From Streptomyces griseoluteus (GTDB taxonomy: Bacteria; Actinomycetota; Actinomycetes; Streptomycetales; Streptomycetaceae), in NCBI RefSeq assembly GCF_004784465.1, contig NZ_SRRU01000003.1, forward strand, positions 434,001 to 498,000: DNA of 64,000 nt. Direction: 5' to 3'. Of the stretch, positions 1 through 8,629 are shown in pieces. Each line of letters opens with the position of its first letter. Position 1 is the first letter of the stretch. The position numbers were made by a program, and so were the translations under genes. The notes beneath the pieces were generated by a model that had not been told where the DNA came from, made no database searches, and saw only the letters and a program-made list of their open reading frames with translations.

Positions 1-522
1 GGAAACGGGCGGACGGCCGCGCGGGTGCGGGTCCCAGACGACGGGCACCCCGGCGGCGGCCTCGGCGAGCGCGGCCCGCAGGACGTCGGCGCAGCCGCGC
101 CCGTAGTCGGCCACCAGGACGGCGCCCGCGGCGGCGACGGCCCGGCGGGCCTCGGCGGTGCCTTCCTCGGCGCGGCCCTCGCCGTCGTCCAGGCGCAACA
201 GGGGCCTGCCCTCGGCGAGGACACGGGTCTTGGTGGACAGGGTGCCGTCCAGCGGCAGCGCCAGCAGGCGGACCCGGTCGCCGAGCGCGGCGCGGAGTTC
301 CGCGCTGGACGGATCGTCGCCGAGGGCGGTGACCAGAGTGACGTCCCGGCCGTCGGCGGCGGCGAGCCAGGCGGCCAGCGCCGCCCCGCCGGGCCGGGTG
401 GCGCGGCGTACGTCGCTGACGACGGGTACGGGCGCATCGGGCGCGAGCCGTTCGACGCGGCCGAACAGGTCGTGGTCGAGGAGGGCGTCTCCTACGACGA
501 GGAGCGGGGCCGGGGTGGTCAT
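1..522 (-). CDS. PfkB-family sugar kinase, HldE/RfaE-like (3' part beyond window)
   Basis: The 174 N-terminal residues are present; the gene runs off the left edge. It starts MTTPAPLLVVGDALLDHDL and carries the PfkB N-terminal glycine motif (GGAALAAWLAA), LRLDDGEG and VLVADYGRG, which match the kinase half of HldE (RfaE1) that phosphorylates heptose 7-phosphate at C1. The start ATG overlaps the gmhA stop (ATGA at 519-522), so the two are translationally coupled. With gmhA and gmhB in the same operon, a role in nucleotide-activated heptose synthesis is the best reading. Whether the nucleotidyltransferase half is fused cannot be seen. Another PfkB sugar kinase is the alternative. Confidence 0.82.
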   Translation of the reverse strand, partial: MTTPAPLLVVGDALLDHDLFGRVERLAPDAPVPVVSDVRRATRPGGAALAAWLAAADGRDVTLVTALGDDPSSAELRAALGDRVRLLALPLDGTLSTKTRVLAEGRPLLRLDDGEGRAEEGTAEARRAVAAAGAVLVADYGRGCADVLRAALAEAAAGVPVVWDPHPRGRPPVS

Positions 523-1154
523 GGGCGTTCCTTCCCGGTCACCGCCCAGTGCTGCCGGGCCGGCGACCGCCGGGGGCACGCCGTGTGGCGTTCGATCGCG
601 CTGTCGAAGGACTCGCAGAGCATGTGCACGGCGACCAGGTGCAGTTCCTGCACGGTGGCGGTGCTGTCCGCGCGGACGCACAGGGCGTCGTCGGCGGCGG
701 CCTGGAGGGGGTTGGGGGCGGGGCCGGTCAGGGCCCAGACGGTCATGCCGAGGCGGTGCGCCTCGGTGGCGGCGACGAGCAGGTTGGCGCTGGCGCCGCT
801 GGTGGACAGCAGCATCAGCAGGTCGCCGCTGCGGCCGTGGGCGCCGACCTGACGGGCGAAGATCTCCTGCACACCGTAGTCGTTGGCGATGGCGGTGGTG
901 GCGGATGTGTCGGCGTGCAGGGCGAGCGCGGAGAACGGCGGCCGGTCGGCGCGGTAGCGGCCCACCAGTTCGGCCGTCAGGTGCTGGGCCTGGGCGGCGC
1001 TGCCGCCGTTGCCCGCGACCAGGAGCCGGGAGCCGCCGGCGAGATGGGCGGCGAGGGTGCCGCCCCACCGGTGGACGCGTGCGGCGTCCTCGCGGAAGAC
1101 GGTGAGCGCCGTCATCAGGTCGTCGCAGTGCGTGGTGTCGGTGGCGGTGTTCAT
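519..1154 (-). CDS. gmhA: Phosphoheptose isomerase, SIS domain
   Basis: This 211-aa protein is the expected size for GmhA, which converts sedoheptulose 7-phosphate to D-glycero-D-manno-heptose 7-phosphate. It has the SIS phosphosugar loop GNGGSAAQAQH, LLSTSGAS in the second phosphate-binding turn, and ELHLVAVHMLCE near the C-terminus, which corresponds to the catalytic Glu/His helix of GmhA. The ATG at 1154 overlaps the stop of the upstream glycosyltransferase (ATGA) and its own stop overlaps the kinase start, so it sits inside one transcription unit. Longer in-frame extension upstream lies in the glycosyltransferase gene and is not coding. Confidence 0.9.
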   Translation of the reverse strand: MNTATDTTHCDDLMTALTVFREDAARVHRWGGTLAAHLAGGSRLLVAGNGGSAAQAQHLTAELVGRYRADRPPFSALALHADTSATTAIANDYGVQEIFARQVGAHGRSGDLLMLLSTSGASANLLVAATEAHRLGMTVWALTGPAPNPLQAAADDALCVRADSTATVQELHLVAVHMLCESFDSAIERHTACPRRSPARQHWAVTGKERP

Positions 1155-2383
1155 CGGACGACTCCGGAGAGCGAGGGGACGGACGACACCGCGCCGTAGA
1201 CGCGGCTGACCCCGTCGGCGACGCGGTCCCAGGTGTAGCGCTCCAGCACCCGCCGCCGCCCCTCGGCGCCGTAGCGGGCCAGCCGGGCGGGGTCGGCGAG
1301 GAGTTCGCGGACGACGGCACCGATCGCGGCCTCGTCGCCGTCGCCCGGCGGGACCAGAACGCCGGTGCGGCCGTCGACGACGGTGTCGAGCTGGCCACCG
1401 ACCGCGGTGGCGACGAGGGGGGTCCCGCAGGCCATGGCCTCGACGGGGACGATGCCGAACGGCTCGTAGCGGGGCAGGGAGAGGACCAGGTCGGCGTCGG
1501 ACATCAGCGCGGGCATGTCCTCTCGGCCGACCCCGCCGAGCAGGGTGACCCGGTCGGCCACGCCGTACTCGCCGGCGAGGGCCAGCAGCCGTTCCGCCTC
1601 GGGCTCGGCGAAGAGCAGGGCCAGTTCCGGGCCGCCTGCGACGAGCAGTTCGGCGTCGGGGATGTGGGCCAGGGCGCGGATCGTACGGTCGAAGCCCTTG
1701 CGCGGGACCAGCCGGCCCACGGTGAGCAGGCGGTGCTTCCCCGCGGGTGCGGGGCGGGGGCGCGGGGCGAACTTCCCGGGGTCGACGCCGCACGGCACGA
1801 CGTGCATGCGCTCGCGGGGCAGCCCCATGGCCTGGAGTTCCGCCACCTCGTCGGCGCAGGTGGCGATGATCGCGTCGCAGGCCCGGCCGACGGCCGTCTC
1901 CGCGGCGATCCGGTCGGCGGGGCTGGTGTCGGCGGCTCCCTGGTGCCGCCGCTTCACGGTGCCCAGGGCGTGGTAGGTCTGCACCACCGGCACGCCGAGT
2001 TCGCGGGCCCCGGCGAGGGCGGCGGTGCCGGACATCCAGAAGTGGGCGTGCACCACGTCGGGGCGCCGCTCGGCCCACTCCCGGCCCAGCCAGGCACCGA
2101 ACTCGGGCATGTAGGGCGGGAGTTCGTCCTTGGGCACGGGTGCGGCCGGCCCGGCGGGGACGTGGACCACTTCGACACCGTCGGCCGTGCGCACCCGGTC
2201 CGGCAGCCGGGGCGAGTCGCGGCGGGTGTACACGGTGACGTGGTGGCCCCGGCGGGCCAGCACTCCGGCGAGCTGGGCGACGTAGACGTTCTGGCCGCCC
2301 GCGTCCGGGCCGCCGAGCGCGGCCAGGGGGCTGGCGTGTTCGGAGACCATGGCGACGCGGGCCGGGGTGTGGTGCTGAGTCAT
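1151..2383 (-). CDS. Glycosyltransferase family 4 (MshA/sucrose-phosphate-synthase-like)
   Basis: The 410-aa protein has a GT-B fold. Near the N-terminus, GGPDAGGQNVYV matches the donor/acceptor loop of sucrose-phosphate-synthase- and MshA-type GT4 enzymes. HAHFWMSG follows in the N-domain, then VGRLVPRKG at the start of the C-domain, and the E-x7-E signature (YEPFGIVPVEAM) that grips the nucleotide sugar. It probably adds a sugar to the glycan made by this operon; donor and acceptor cannot be read from sequence. The ATG at 2383 was chosen because it overlaps the upstream stop (ATGA) and precedes the conserved N-terminus. Confidence 0.88.
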   Translation of the reverse strand: MTQHHTPARVAMVSEHASPLAALGGPDAGGQNVYVAQLAGVLARRGHHVTVYTRRDSPRLPDRVRTADGVEVVHVPAGPAAPVPKDELPPYMPEFGAWLGREWAERRPDVVHAHFWMSGTAALAGARELGVPVVQTYHALGTVKRRHQGAADTSPADRIAAETAVGRACDAIIATCADEVAELQAMGLPRERMHVVPCGVDPGKFAPRPRPAPAGKHRLLTVGRLVPRKGFDRTIRALAHIPDAELLVAGGPELALLFAEPEAERLLALAGEYGVADRVTLLGGVGREDMPALMSDADLVLSLPRYEPFGIVPVEAMACGTPLVATAVGGQLDTVVDGRTGVLVPPGDGDEAAIGAVVRELLADPARLARYGAEGRRRVLERYTWDRVADGVSRVYGAVSSVPSLSGVVR

Positions 2384-3342
2384 CGGGTGACCTCCTTGAT
2401 CAGGCGTTCCCAGTCGTCCAGGAACCGCCGCTCTCCGTAACGGGCCAGCGCGGCCGCCCGGGCCGCCTCGCCGGTCCGCCGCGCCTGGCCGGGGTCGGCG
2501 AGGAAGGCGCGCACGGCGGAGCCGAGCACCTCCAGGCGGTTGGAGACGACCCCGGCGCCCTCGGGCACCGCCTCGCGCACCTCGGTGGTGTCGAGCGCGA
2601 CCACCGGCATGCCGAGGAACATGGCCTCCAGCAGGGACAGCCCCAGCGAGGTCCAGCGGATCGGGTGCACGTACAGCCGGCAGCGGGCCATCGCGGTGTG
2701 CAGGTCGTCCTGGGCGAGGTCGCGGCTGCGGCAGCGTTCGGGCGGCAGGCCGAGGTGCCCGGCGAGCCCCTCGGTGCGCATGCCGAAGACGTCCAGCGGC
2801 GTCCAGGACGCGAACCGGGGCAGCAGGTCCGTGCCGGTGGTACGGCCCCTGCGCACGGGCTCGTTGACGACGACCGCTGCACGCGGCTCCTCCCCCGTCC
2901 AGCGGTGGCCGGGGTCGATGATGCCGTGCTCGATCACCGTGGTCGGCGCCCGGCCGGCGTCCCACATCAGGTGGTTGAAGTGGGTGACGTGCACGAGGGG
3001 TATGTCGGAGCGGCCGGCCAGCGGGTGCCGGGTGTCCACCGCCGTCTCATGGGGGCTGTTGTGCTCGACGTACACCGCGGGTACGTCGATGCCGGGGCGG
3101 CGGCCGGTCCAGCGGTGGGCCAGTTCGAGTTCGTGCGGGCGCTGAAGCACCATCAGGTCGATCTCCGCGTCCCGCAGTTGCTCCGGGGTGCGTTCGAGCA
3201 CGGTGTCGGGCCACTGCCAGGTGCGGGCGCGGCCGAGTCCGTCGGGGCCGCGGTCCTCGGTGACCGGGACGAGGAAGGTGGCCCGGCCCTGCACGAACGC
3301 CGTCAGCCATGAGCCGTGCACATGCCATACCAGGATGTTCAT
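2380..3342 (-). CDS. Glycosyltransferase, GT4-like
   Basis: This 320-aa protein starts MNILVWHVHGSWLTAFVQG. Its second half has a GT-B C-domain: RLYVHPIRWTSLGLSLLEAM supplies the nucleotide-sugar binding helix, followed by GMPVVALDTTEV. The N-terminal half (LMVLQRPHELELAHRW, VYVEHNSPHE) looks like an unusual acceptor domain. It is the second consecutive GT4-type enzyme in the operon, so sequential sugar additions are likely. It overlaps the next gene by ATGA and lies 12 bp after the GT9 gene. The substrate is unknown. Confidence 0.82.
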   Translation of the reverse strand: MNILVWHVHGSWLTAFVQGRATFLVPVTEDRGPDGLGRARTWQWPDTVLERTPEQLRDAEIDLMVLQRPHELELAHRWTGRRPGIDVPAVYVEHNSPHETAVDTRHPLAGRSDIPLVHVTHFNHLMWDAGRAPTTVIEHGIIDPGHRWTGEEPRAAVVVNEPVRRGRTTGTDLLPRFASWTPLDVFGMRTEGLAGHLGLPPERCRSRDLAQDDLHTAMARCRLYVHPIRWTSLGLSLLEAMFLGMPVVALDTTEVREAVPEGAGVVSNRLEVLGSAVRAFLADPGQARRTGEAARAAALARYGERRFLDDWERLIKEVTR

Positions 3343-3354
3343 GGTTCTCCCTCC

Positions 3355-4362
3355 TCACATCGCGGGCTGGAGCAGCTTCTGGACGGCACTGAGCACGTCG
3401 TGCGCCGTCACCTCGTCCAGGCAGGGATGGCCGGGCACCGGGCACTGCCGGGCCCTGCTGTCCGCGCAGGGCGCGTCCTGGCGGCCGAGCAGCACGCTGG
3501 GGACCCCGTACGGGCCCCAGCGCTCGGCCGGGACCACCGGGGCGAACAGCGAGACCACCGGTGTCCCGACGGCGGCCGCCAGATGGGCCGGGCCGGTGTT
3601 CCCGCACACCACCGCGTCGGCCAGGCGCAGCACGCCGGACAGGGTGCGCGGGTCGGTGCGGCCGCCCAGGTCGATCGCGGTGCCGCCGCTCACCCGCCGG
3701 GTCAGCTCGCCCTCGTCCGGCCCGCCCGTGACGACCACCCGGTGCCCGGCGTCGGTGAGCAGGGCGACGGCCTCGGCGCACCGCTCGGGACTCCAGGCGC
3801 GCGCCGGGGCGCTGGCGCCGGGGTGGACGACGACGTAGGGGCCGTTGCCGGTGAGGCCGGCGGTGTCGGGGGGCGGCAGCACGCGCAGCCGCCCATCGTC
3901 GCCGGGGCGCGGGGTGAACCCCATGGCCAGGGCGGTGTCGAGCGCGGCCTCGGCCTCGTGCCGCCCCGGCAGCCGCCGGTGCCGTACGTCGAGCAGCCGG
4001 CCGGGGTGGTCGGTGCTGTCGGCGCCGGTCCGGGTGACTCCGGCCAGGCGCAGCAGCAGCGCGGTGGGCAGGGGGCTCTGGTGGAAGGAGGTGAGGATCA
4101 GCGCGTCGTCCGCCGCGACCGCCCGCAGGCGGCCCAGCAGGTCCTCGATGTCGGCCACTTGGACGTCGGGCGGGTCGAAGCCCTCCCACGGCGCCTCCCA
4201 CACCAGCACCTCGTCGACGCCGGGCAGCAGCCGGGCGGCCGGTGCCCCGCGCGGGCCGCAGAGCAGGGCGACGTGCTCGTGGTGCGCGGCGACCGCGCGC
4301 ACGGCGGGCCCGGCGAGCAGCACGTCACCGAAGCTGTCGAGTCTGACGACCAGTGCCGTCAT
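3355..4362 (-). CDS. Glycosyltransferase family 9 (heptosyltransferase-like)
   Basis: This 335-aa protein has the layout of ADP-heptose:LPS heptosyltransferases. The N-terminus MTALVVRLDSFGDVLLAGP matches the GT9 'R-x-D-x-x-G-D' opening, and VVHPGASAPARAWSPE matches the nucleotide-binding motif. CGNTGPAHLAAAVGTPVVSLF is the classic GT9 C-domain signature, ending in APVVPAERWGPYG. GT9 enzymes in Gram-positive bacteria usually transfer heptose or related sugars, which fits the gmhA/gmhB/kinase genes here. The start overlaps the gmhB stop (ATGA at 4359-4362). Confidence 0.9.
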   Translation of the reverse strand: MTALVVRLDSFGDVLLAGPAVRAVAAHHEHVALLCGPRGAPAARLLPGVDEVLVWEAPWEGFDPPDVQVADIEDLLGRLRAVAADDALILTSFHQSPLPTALLLRLAGVTRTGADSTDHPGRLLDVRHRRLPGRHEAEAALDTALAMGFTPRPGDDGRLRVLPPPDTAGLTGNGPYVVVHPGASAPARAWSPERCAEAVALLTDAGHRVVVTGGPDEGELTRRVSGGTAIDLGGRTDPRTLSGVLRLADAVVCGNTGPAHLAAAVGTPVVSLFAPVVPAERWGPYGVPSVLLGRQDAPCADSRARQCPVPGHPCLDEVTAHDVLSAVQKLLQPAM

Positions 4363-4904
4363 GTCCGCTCACCCCCGTCCGGGGGCAGCAGCGACCGTAC
4401 GGCCGTGAGCAGGTCGGCGGCGGCATCGGGTTCCGCCGCGGCCTCCTCGGGCCGGGTGGCCGCGTTGGCGACGAGGATGGCGCGGGCCCCGGCGGCCCGG
4501 CCGGCCCGCACGTCGGCGGCGATGTCACCGATGACCACGCAGTCCCCGGGTGCCTGTCCGAGGGCCTCGGCGGCCCGGAGCACCAGGCCCGGCCGGGGTT
4601 TGCGGCACTCGCAGCCGGCGTCGGGGGTGTGCGGGCAGTAGACCCAGACGCCGAGGCCGCCGAGCAGTTCGTCGGCGCGGGCGTTCACGCGGCGCACGGC
4701 GGCGTCGGAGATCAGCCCCCGGCCGACGCCCGACTGGTTGCTCACCACACCGGTGGCGATCCCGGCGGCGCGCAGCAGGTCCACGGCCCGCCGGGCGCCG
4801 GGCAGCAGCCGGACCCGGCCGGGGTCGCCGTTGTAGGGGACGTCGGCGACGAGGGTGCCGTCGCGGTCGAAGAGGACGGCGGCGGGGGTGTCCCGGCGTT
4901 TCAT
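4359..4904 (-). CDS. gmhB: D-glycero-D-manno-heptose 1,7-bisphosphate phosphatase (HAD)
   Basis: The 181-aa length fits GmhB. HAD motif I is FDRDGTLV with the nucleophilic Asp, and VVSNQSGVGRGL is motif II. The zinc site YCPHTPDAGCECRKP (Cys-His-Cys-Cys) that marks GmhB and HisB-N enzymes is present, and VIGDIAADVRAGRAAG is motif IV. It removes the C7 phosphate from heptose 1,7-bisphosphate before nucleotide activation. The ATG at 4904 overlaps the upstream GT2 stop. A longer frame exists upstream but runs antiparallel-frame through the GT2 gene and is rejected. Confidence 0.93.
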   Translation of the reverse strand: MKRRDTPAAVLFDRDGTLVADVPYNGDPGRVRLLPGARRAVDLLRAAGIATGVVSNQSGVGRGLISDAAVRRVNARADELLGGLGVWVYCPHTPDAGCECRKPRPGLVLRAAEALGQAPGDCVVIGDIAADVRAGRAAGARAILVANAATRPEEAAAEPDAAADLLTAVRSLLPPDGGERT

Positions 4905-5896
4905 GGCACCCTCCTCAGCGGTGCGGCGTTGCGGTGCCGTATCCGGCCGGTGAGCCGGTGGCCGACGGCGAGCGGGGGGATGACGACACTGGTCGCGGCC
5001 ATGGTCGCGGTCTCGCGCGGGGTGCGCGGGCCGGGCAGGATGCGGGCGAGGGCGAACTCGGCCGTGCCGGCCGCCCACAGGGCCCCGGCGAGTGCGGCGG
5101 CCCGGCGCCGCCCGGCGAGGGCGAGAACGGGAGCGGCGAGCCCGGCGGCGGTGACCAGCGCGTGCAGCGGCAGCCGTCCACGGGGCGCCTGCGCGCGGGC
5201 CCACCAGTCCCGGCCGTGCAGCCGGTTCATCAGCGCGTCGTCGGCGTTGCCGCGCTGCGCCCGCACCGAGACCCAGGGGCCGGCGGCCCGCACCGGATGC
5301 CGGGTGGTGCGCACGCCCCGGTGCAGCGTCCAGCCCGCCGCCAGCACCCGCAGGGCGAGGTCGGCGTCCTCCCGGAACGCGCGGCGGAACCGTTCGTCGA
5401 AGCCGCCGGCGGCGGCGAGCGCGACCGTCCGGTACGCCATGTCGGCGGTGGCCCAGGCGGCTCCCTCCAGCCCCGCGGTGCCGCGTTCGAAATCGGTGGG
5501 CCTGCGCCCCGCCGGGAGCGGCACGGACAGCCGGCCCTGGATGCCCCCGGTGGCCCTGCCGGCCCGCGCGAGGTCGTCGGCGAGACGGCGGGACCAGTCG
5601 GGCAGCACCTGGACGTCGTCGTCCAGGAAGACGGTCCAGGGCGTGTGGACCGTGCGCCACCCGGTGTTGCGGGCGGCGGCGGGTCCCCGGCCCCCGGTGC
5701 CGAGCACGCGCACCCGCTCCCGCAGCACACCGGCGGCGGCGAGCGGCAGCGGCCCGGCGGGGTCAAGGCGGTCGTCCACGACGACGATCTCCTCGGGCGG
5801 GTGCCCGGTGGCCGCGGCCAGCGCGCGCAGGCAGTCGGCGAGGCAGGCACGGCCGATCGTCGGGACGACGACGCTGTAGGCGGGGGCGGCCGTCAC
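4901..5896 (-). CDS. Glycosyltransferase family 2
   Basis: This 331-aa protein opens with VTAAPAYSVVVPTIGRACL, a GT-A fold. IVVVDDRLDP and TVFLDDDVQVLPDW supply the acidic metal/nucleotide motifs, and FRREDADL-like FREDADLALRVLAAG gives the catalytic-base segment. The C-terminal third is hydrophobic (about residues 240-310) and may anchor it to the membrane. The start GTG at 5896 overlaps the carbamoyltransferase stop (GTGA). An in-frame ATG further upstream would eat about 70 bp of that gene. It probably acts on the operon's glycan; specificity is unknown. Confidence 0.85.
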   Translation of the reverse strand: MTAAPAYSVVVPTIGRACLADCLRALAAATGHPPEEIVVVDDRLDPAGPLPLAAAGVLRERVRVLGTGGRGPAAARNTGWRTVHTPWTVFLDDDVQVLPDWSRRLADDLARAGRATGGIQGRLSVPLPAGRRPTDFERGTAGLEGAAWATADMAYRTVALAAAGGFDERFRRAFREDADLALRVLAAGWTLHRGVRTTRHPVRAAGPWVSVRAQRGNADDALMNRLHGRDWWARAQAPRGRLPLHALVTAAGLAAPVLALAGRRRAAALAGALWAAGTAEFALARILPGPRTPRETATMAATSVVIPPLAVGHRLTGRIRHRNAAPLRRVP

Positions 5897-7527
5897 GCGA
5901 AGACCTCCGCGCGCCGGACGGCGAACGGCCCGAGGGCCAGCAGGTCCACGGGGGCGGACCCGAAGCACTCCAGCGCGTCACGCGGATCGTCGACCATCGG
6001 ACGTCCGGCGGTGTTGAGGCTGGTGTTGACCACCACCGGCAGCCCGGTGCGCCGCTCGAACCCCTCGATCATGCGGGCCACCAGGGGCTCCTCGGCCCGG
6101 TCCACGGTCTGGATGCGCGCGGTGCCGTCCACGTGCACCACGGCCGGGATGCGCTCCCGCCACGCCTGGGCGACCTCGTGCACGAAGAGCATGTACGGGC
6201 TGGGCAGCGGGCCGTCGAAGAGTTCCGAGGCGCGCTCGGCGAGCACCATCGGCGCGACGGGCCGGAACTCCTCGCGCCCCTTGACCGCGTTGAGGCGTTC
6301 GAGGTTGGCCGCGCGGCCGGGATGGGCCAGCAGCGACCGGTGCCCCAGCGCGCGCGGCCCGTACTCGCTGCGCCCCTGGAACCAGGCCACGATGCCGTCG
6401 CGGGCGAGTTCCTCCGCGACCGTCTCCGCGATGTCCTCGGGCTCCTCGTACGGTACGGCGGCCCGCTCCAGCCAGCCGCGCAGCTCGGGCACGCTCCACT
6501 CCCGGCCGAGCGCGGCGGTCGCCATCGCCTCCACCGGCTCCGCGAGGTGGGCGACGTGCAGGGCGGCGCCGAGCGCGGTACCGGCGTCCCCGGCGGCGGG
6601 CTGCACCCAGACGGTGTCGAAGGGGCCCTCGCGGTGCAGCCGGGTGTTGGCCACGCAGTTGAGGGCGACGCCCCCGGCGAGGGTGAGCACCCGGTCGCCG
6701 GTGCGCTCGTGCAGCCACCGGGCGAGACCGAGCAGGACCTCCTCCAGGCAGGCCTGGGCGCTGGCGGCCAGGTCGGCGTGCTCCTCGGTCCACGGTTCCC
6801 CGGCGGGCCGGGCCGGGGCGAGTTCGGCCCAGGGCACCGAGCGGGCCCGGAACCGTCCCGCGCCGTCCGTGCCGACGTGACCGCGCAGTTCGTCGAGGAA
6901 GCGGGGCTTGCCGTAGGAGGCGAGCGCCATCACTTTGAACTCGTCGCTGCTGCGCAGGAATCCGAGGTGCTCGGTGAGTTCCTCGTAGAACAGGCCCATC
7001 GAGTCGGGCAGGGACTGCGTGGCCAGTACGTCGAGGCGGCGGCCGGTGTAGCGGCCGGCCAGGTGGGAGCCGCATTCGCCGCGGCCGTCCAGCACCAGGA
7101 CGGCGCAGTCGGGGTAAGGGGAGGCCTGGCCGGCGGAGGCGGCGTGGGCCACGTGGTGGGGGACGAAGCGCACCTTCTCCGGGTCGAGTCCCGGCAGCAC
7201 CTCGGCCAGGAAGCCGGGGGCCTCGCGGGCGTACTCCTGCCGCAGCCGGTCCCAGGGGTCGTCGAGGCCCAACTGGTCCGCCGGGCGCGCCAGTCCGGGG
7301 TCGTAGGAATAGGCGACGGCGTCCAGCGCTGAGGGGTCGAGTCCGCCGCGGTCCAGGCACCAGCGGGCGGACAGCTCGGGCAGTTCCCAGGCCGAGAAGG
7401 GCACCGGGCGCTTTCCGTGCTTGCGCCGGCTGAACCGCTCCTCCTCCGCCGCCGCCACGACACGGCCGTCCACGATCAGGGCGGCGGCCGGGTCGTGGAA
7501 GAGGGAGTTGATGCCGAGGACGCGCAT
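5893..7527 (-). CDS. Carbamoyltransferase, NodU/CmcH/TobZ family
   Basis: This 544-aa protein matches the two-domain family that makes carbamoyl-adenylate and transfers the carbamoyl group to a sugar hydroxyl. The N-terminal Kae1-like domain starts MRVLGINSLFHDPAAALI and has EEERFSRRKHGKRP, HHVAHAASA (metal-binding histidines) and LTLAGGVALNCVAN. The C-terminal YrdC-like part has WFQGRSEYGPRALGHRSLL, FRPVAPMVL and VVNTSLNTAGRPM. These are all family hallmarks. Its presence predicts an O-carbamoylated sugar in the product. It lies 40 bp downstream of the epimerase gene and overlaps the GT2 start. Confidence 0.92.
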   Translation of the reverse strand: MRVLGINSLFHDPAAALIVDGRVVAAAEEERFSRRKHGKRPVPFSAWELPELSARWCLDRGGLDPSALDAVAYSYDPGLARPADQLGLDDPWDRLRQEYAREAPGFLAEVLPGLDPEKVRFVPHHVAHAASAGQASPYPDCAVLVLDGRGECGSHLAGRYTGRRLDVLATQSLPDSMGLFYEELTEHLGFLRSSDEFKVMALASYGKPRFLDELRGHVGTDGAGRFRARSVPWAELAPARPAGEPWTEEHADLAASAQACLEEVLLGLARWLHERTGDRVLTLAGGVALNCVANTRLHREGPFDTVWVQPAAGDAGTALGAALHVAHLAEPVEAMATAALGREWSVPELRGWLERAAVPYEEPEDIAETVAEELARDGIVAWFQGRSEYGPRALGHRSLLAHPGRAANLERLNAVKGREEFRPVAPMVLAERASELFDGPLPSPYMLFVHEVAQAWRERIPAVVHVDGTARIQTVDRAEEPLVARMIEGFERRTGLPVVVNTSLNTAGRPMVDDPRDALECFGSAPVDLLALGPFAVRRAEVFA

Positions 7528-7567
7528 GCGGTGCCTCCGTTGAGCTGGGGGGATGGGGCGCGGGGCC

Positions 7568-8629
7568 TTACGAGGGCAGGCGGCTCGGCGCGGGGTGCCC
7601 GTACGGCTCCGGGTGGTCGCCGTTGGGCGACGCCGGCGGCTGGGCGGGCGCGGGTGCGCCGAAGCGGGCGGCGGCGAAGTGGTCGATGGTCCGCCGGATG
7701 CCCTCCTCCCAGGGCACCCGCGGACTCCAGCCGAGCAGTTCGCGCGCCAGGGTGGTGTCGGGGCGGCGGCGCTGGGGGTCGTCGGCGGGACGGTCCACGT
7801 ACTCGATCCGGGAACTGGAGCGGGCGAGTTCCACCACGCGCAGCGCGATGTCGCGGACGGTCACCTCGTCGGTGCCGCCGATGTTGACCGGCCGTACCGA
7901 CCTGCTGGCCGCGACCAGCAGGATGCCGTCCACCGTGTCGTCGACGTAGCACAGCGACCGGGTCTGGCTGCCGTCACCGGCGACCGGCAGCGGTTCCCCC
8001 GCCAGGGCCCGGCAGACGAAGACGGGCACGGCCCGGCCGTCCAGCGGGCGCATGCGCGGGCCGTAGGTGTTGAACAGGCGGACGATGCCCGCGTCCGCGC
8101 CGTTGGCGCCCACATGGGCGGTGACCAGCGCCTCGGAGAACCGTTTCGACTCGTCGTAGACGCTGCGCGGGCCGACCGGGTTGACGTTGCCCCAGTAGTC
8201 CTCGCGCTGGGGGTGCACCAGGGGGTCGCCGTACACCTCGGAGGTGGAGGCCAGCAGGAAGCGGGCGTCGTCGCGCTCCGCCACGGCCAGCATGTTGCGG
8301 GTGCCGAGGCTCCCGCAGTCCAGGGTCTCCAGCGGCAGCCGGAGATAGTCGGCCGGGGAGGCGGGGCAGGCGAAGTGCAGGACCAGGTCGTAGGGGCCCG
8401 GCAGCCGGTCCGGGGCGCCGTCGGCGCACACGTCCTGCTCGTAGTACCGGAAGCCGGGGCGGCCGACGAGATGGGCGATGTTGGCGCGGGAGCCGGACGA
8501 CAGGTTGTCGACGCAGTCGACCGCGACGCCCTGCTCGACGAGGTGCTCGCACAGATGGCTGCCGAGGAAACCGGCACCGCCGGTCACCACGGCGCGCCGC
8601 CAGGGTGTGGAAGGCGTGGCATCAGTCAT
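7568..8629 (-). CDS. NAD-dependent SDR, UDP-glucuronate decarboxylase/epimerase-like
   Basis: This 353-aa extended SDR has the NAD loop TGGAGFLGSHLCEHL. FACPASPADYLRLPLE, LLASTSEVYGDP and HPQREDYWGNVNPVGPRSVY form the block that I associate with UDP-glucuronate decarboxylases (UDP-xylose synthases). The catalytic Tyr-x3-Lys is in YDESK. It may make UDP-xylose or a related sugar, or act on the activated heptose in place of HldD. The ATG at 8629 (MTDATPSTPW) was preferred because the SDR fold begins a few residues later. It is the first gene of the nine-gene operon. Confidence 0.86.
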   Translation of the reverse strand: MTDATPSTPWRRAVVTGGAGFLGSHLCEHLVEQGVAVDCVDNLSSGSRANIAHLVGRPGFRYYEQDVCADGAPDRLPGPYDLVLHFACPASPADYLRLPLETLDCGSLGTRNMLAVAERDDARFLLASTSEVYGDPLVHPQREDYWGNVNPVGPRSVYDESKRFSEALVTAHVGANGADAGIVRLFNTYGPRMRPLDGRAVPVFVCRALAGEPLPVAGDGSQTRSLCYVDDTVDGILLVAASRSVRPVNIGGTDEVTVRDIALRVVELARSSSRIEYVDRPADDPQRRRPDTTLARELLGWSPRVPWEEGIRRTIDHFAAARFGAPAPAQPPASPNGDHPEPYGHPAPSRLPS

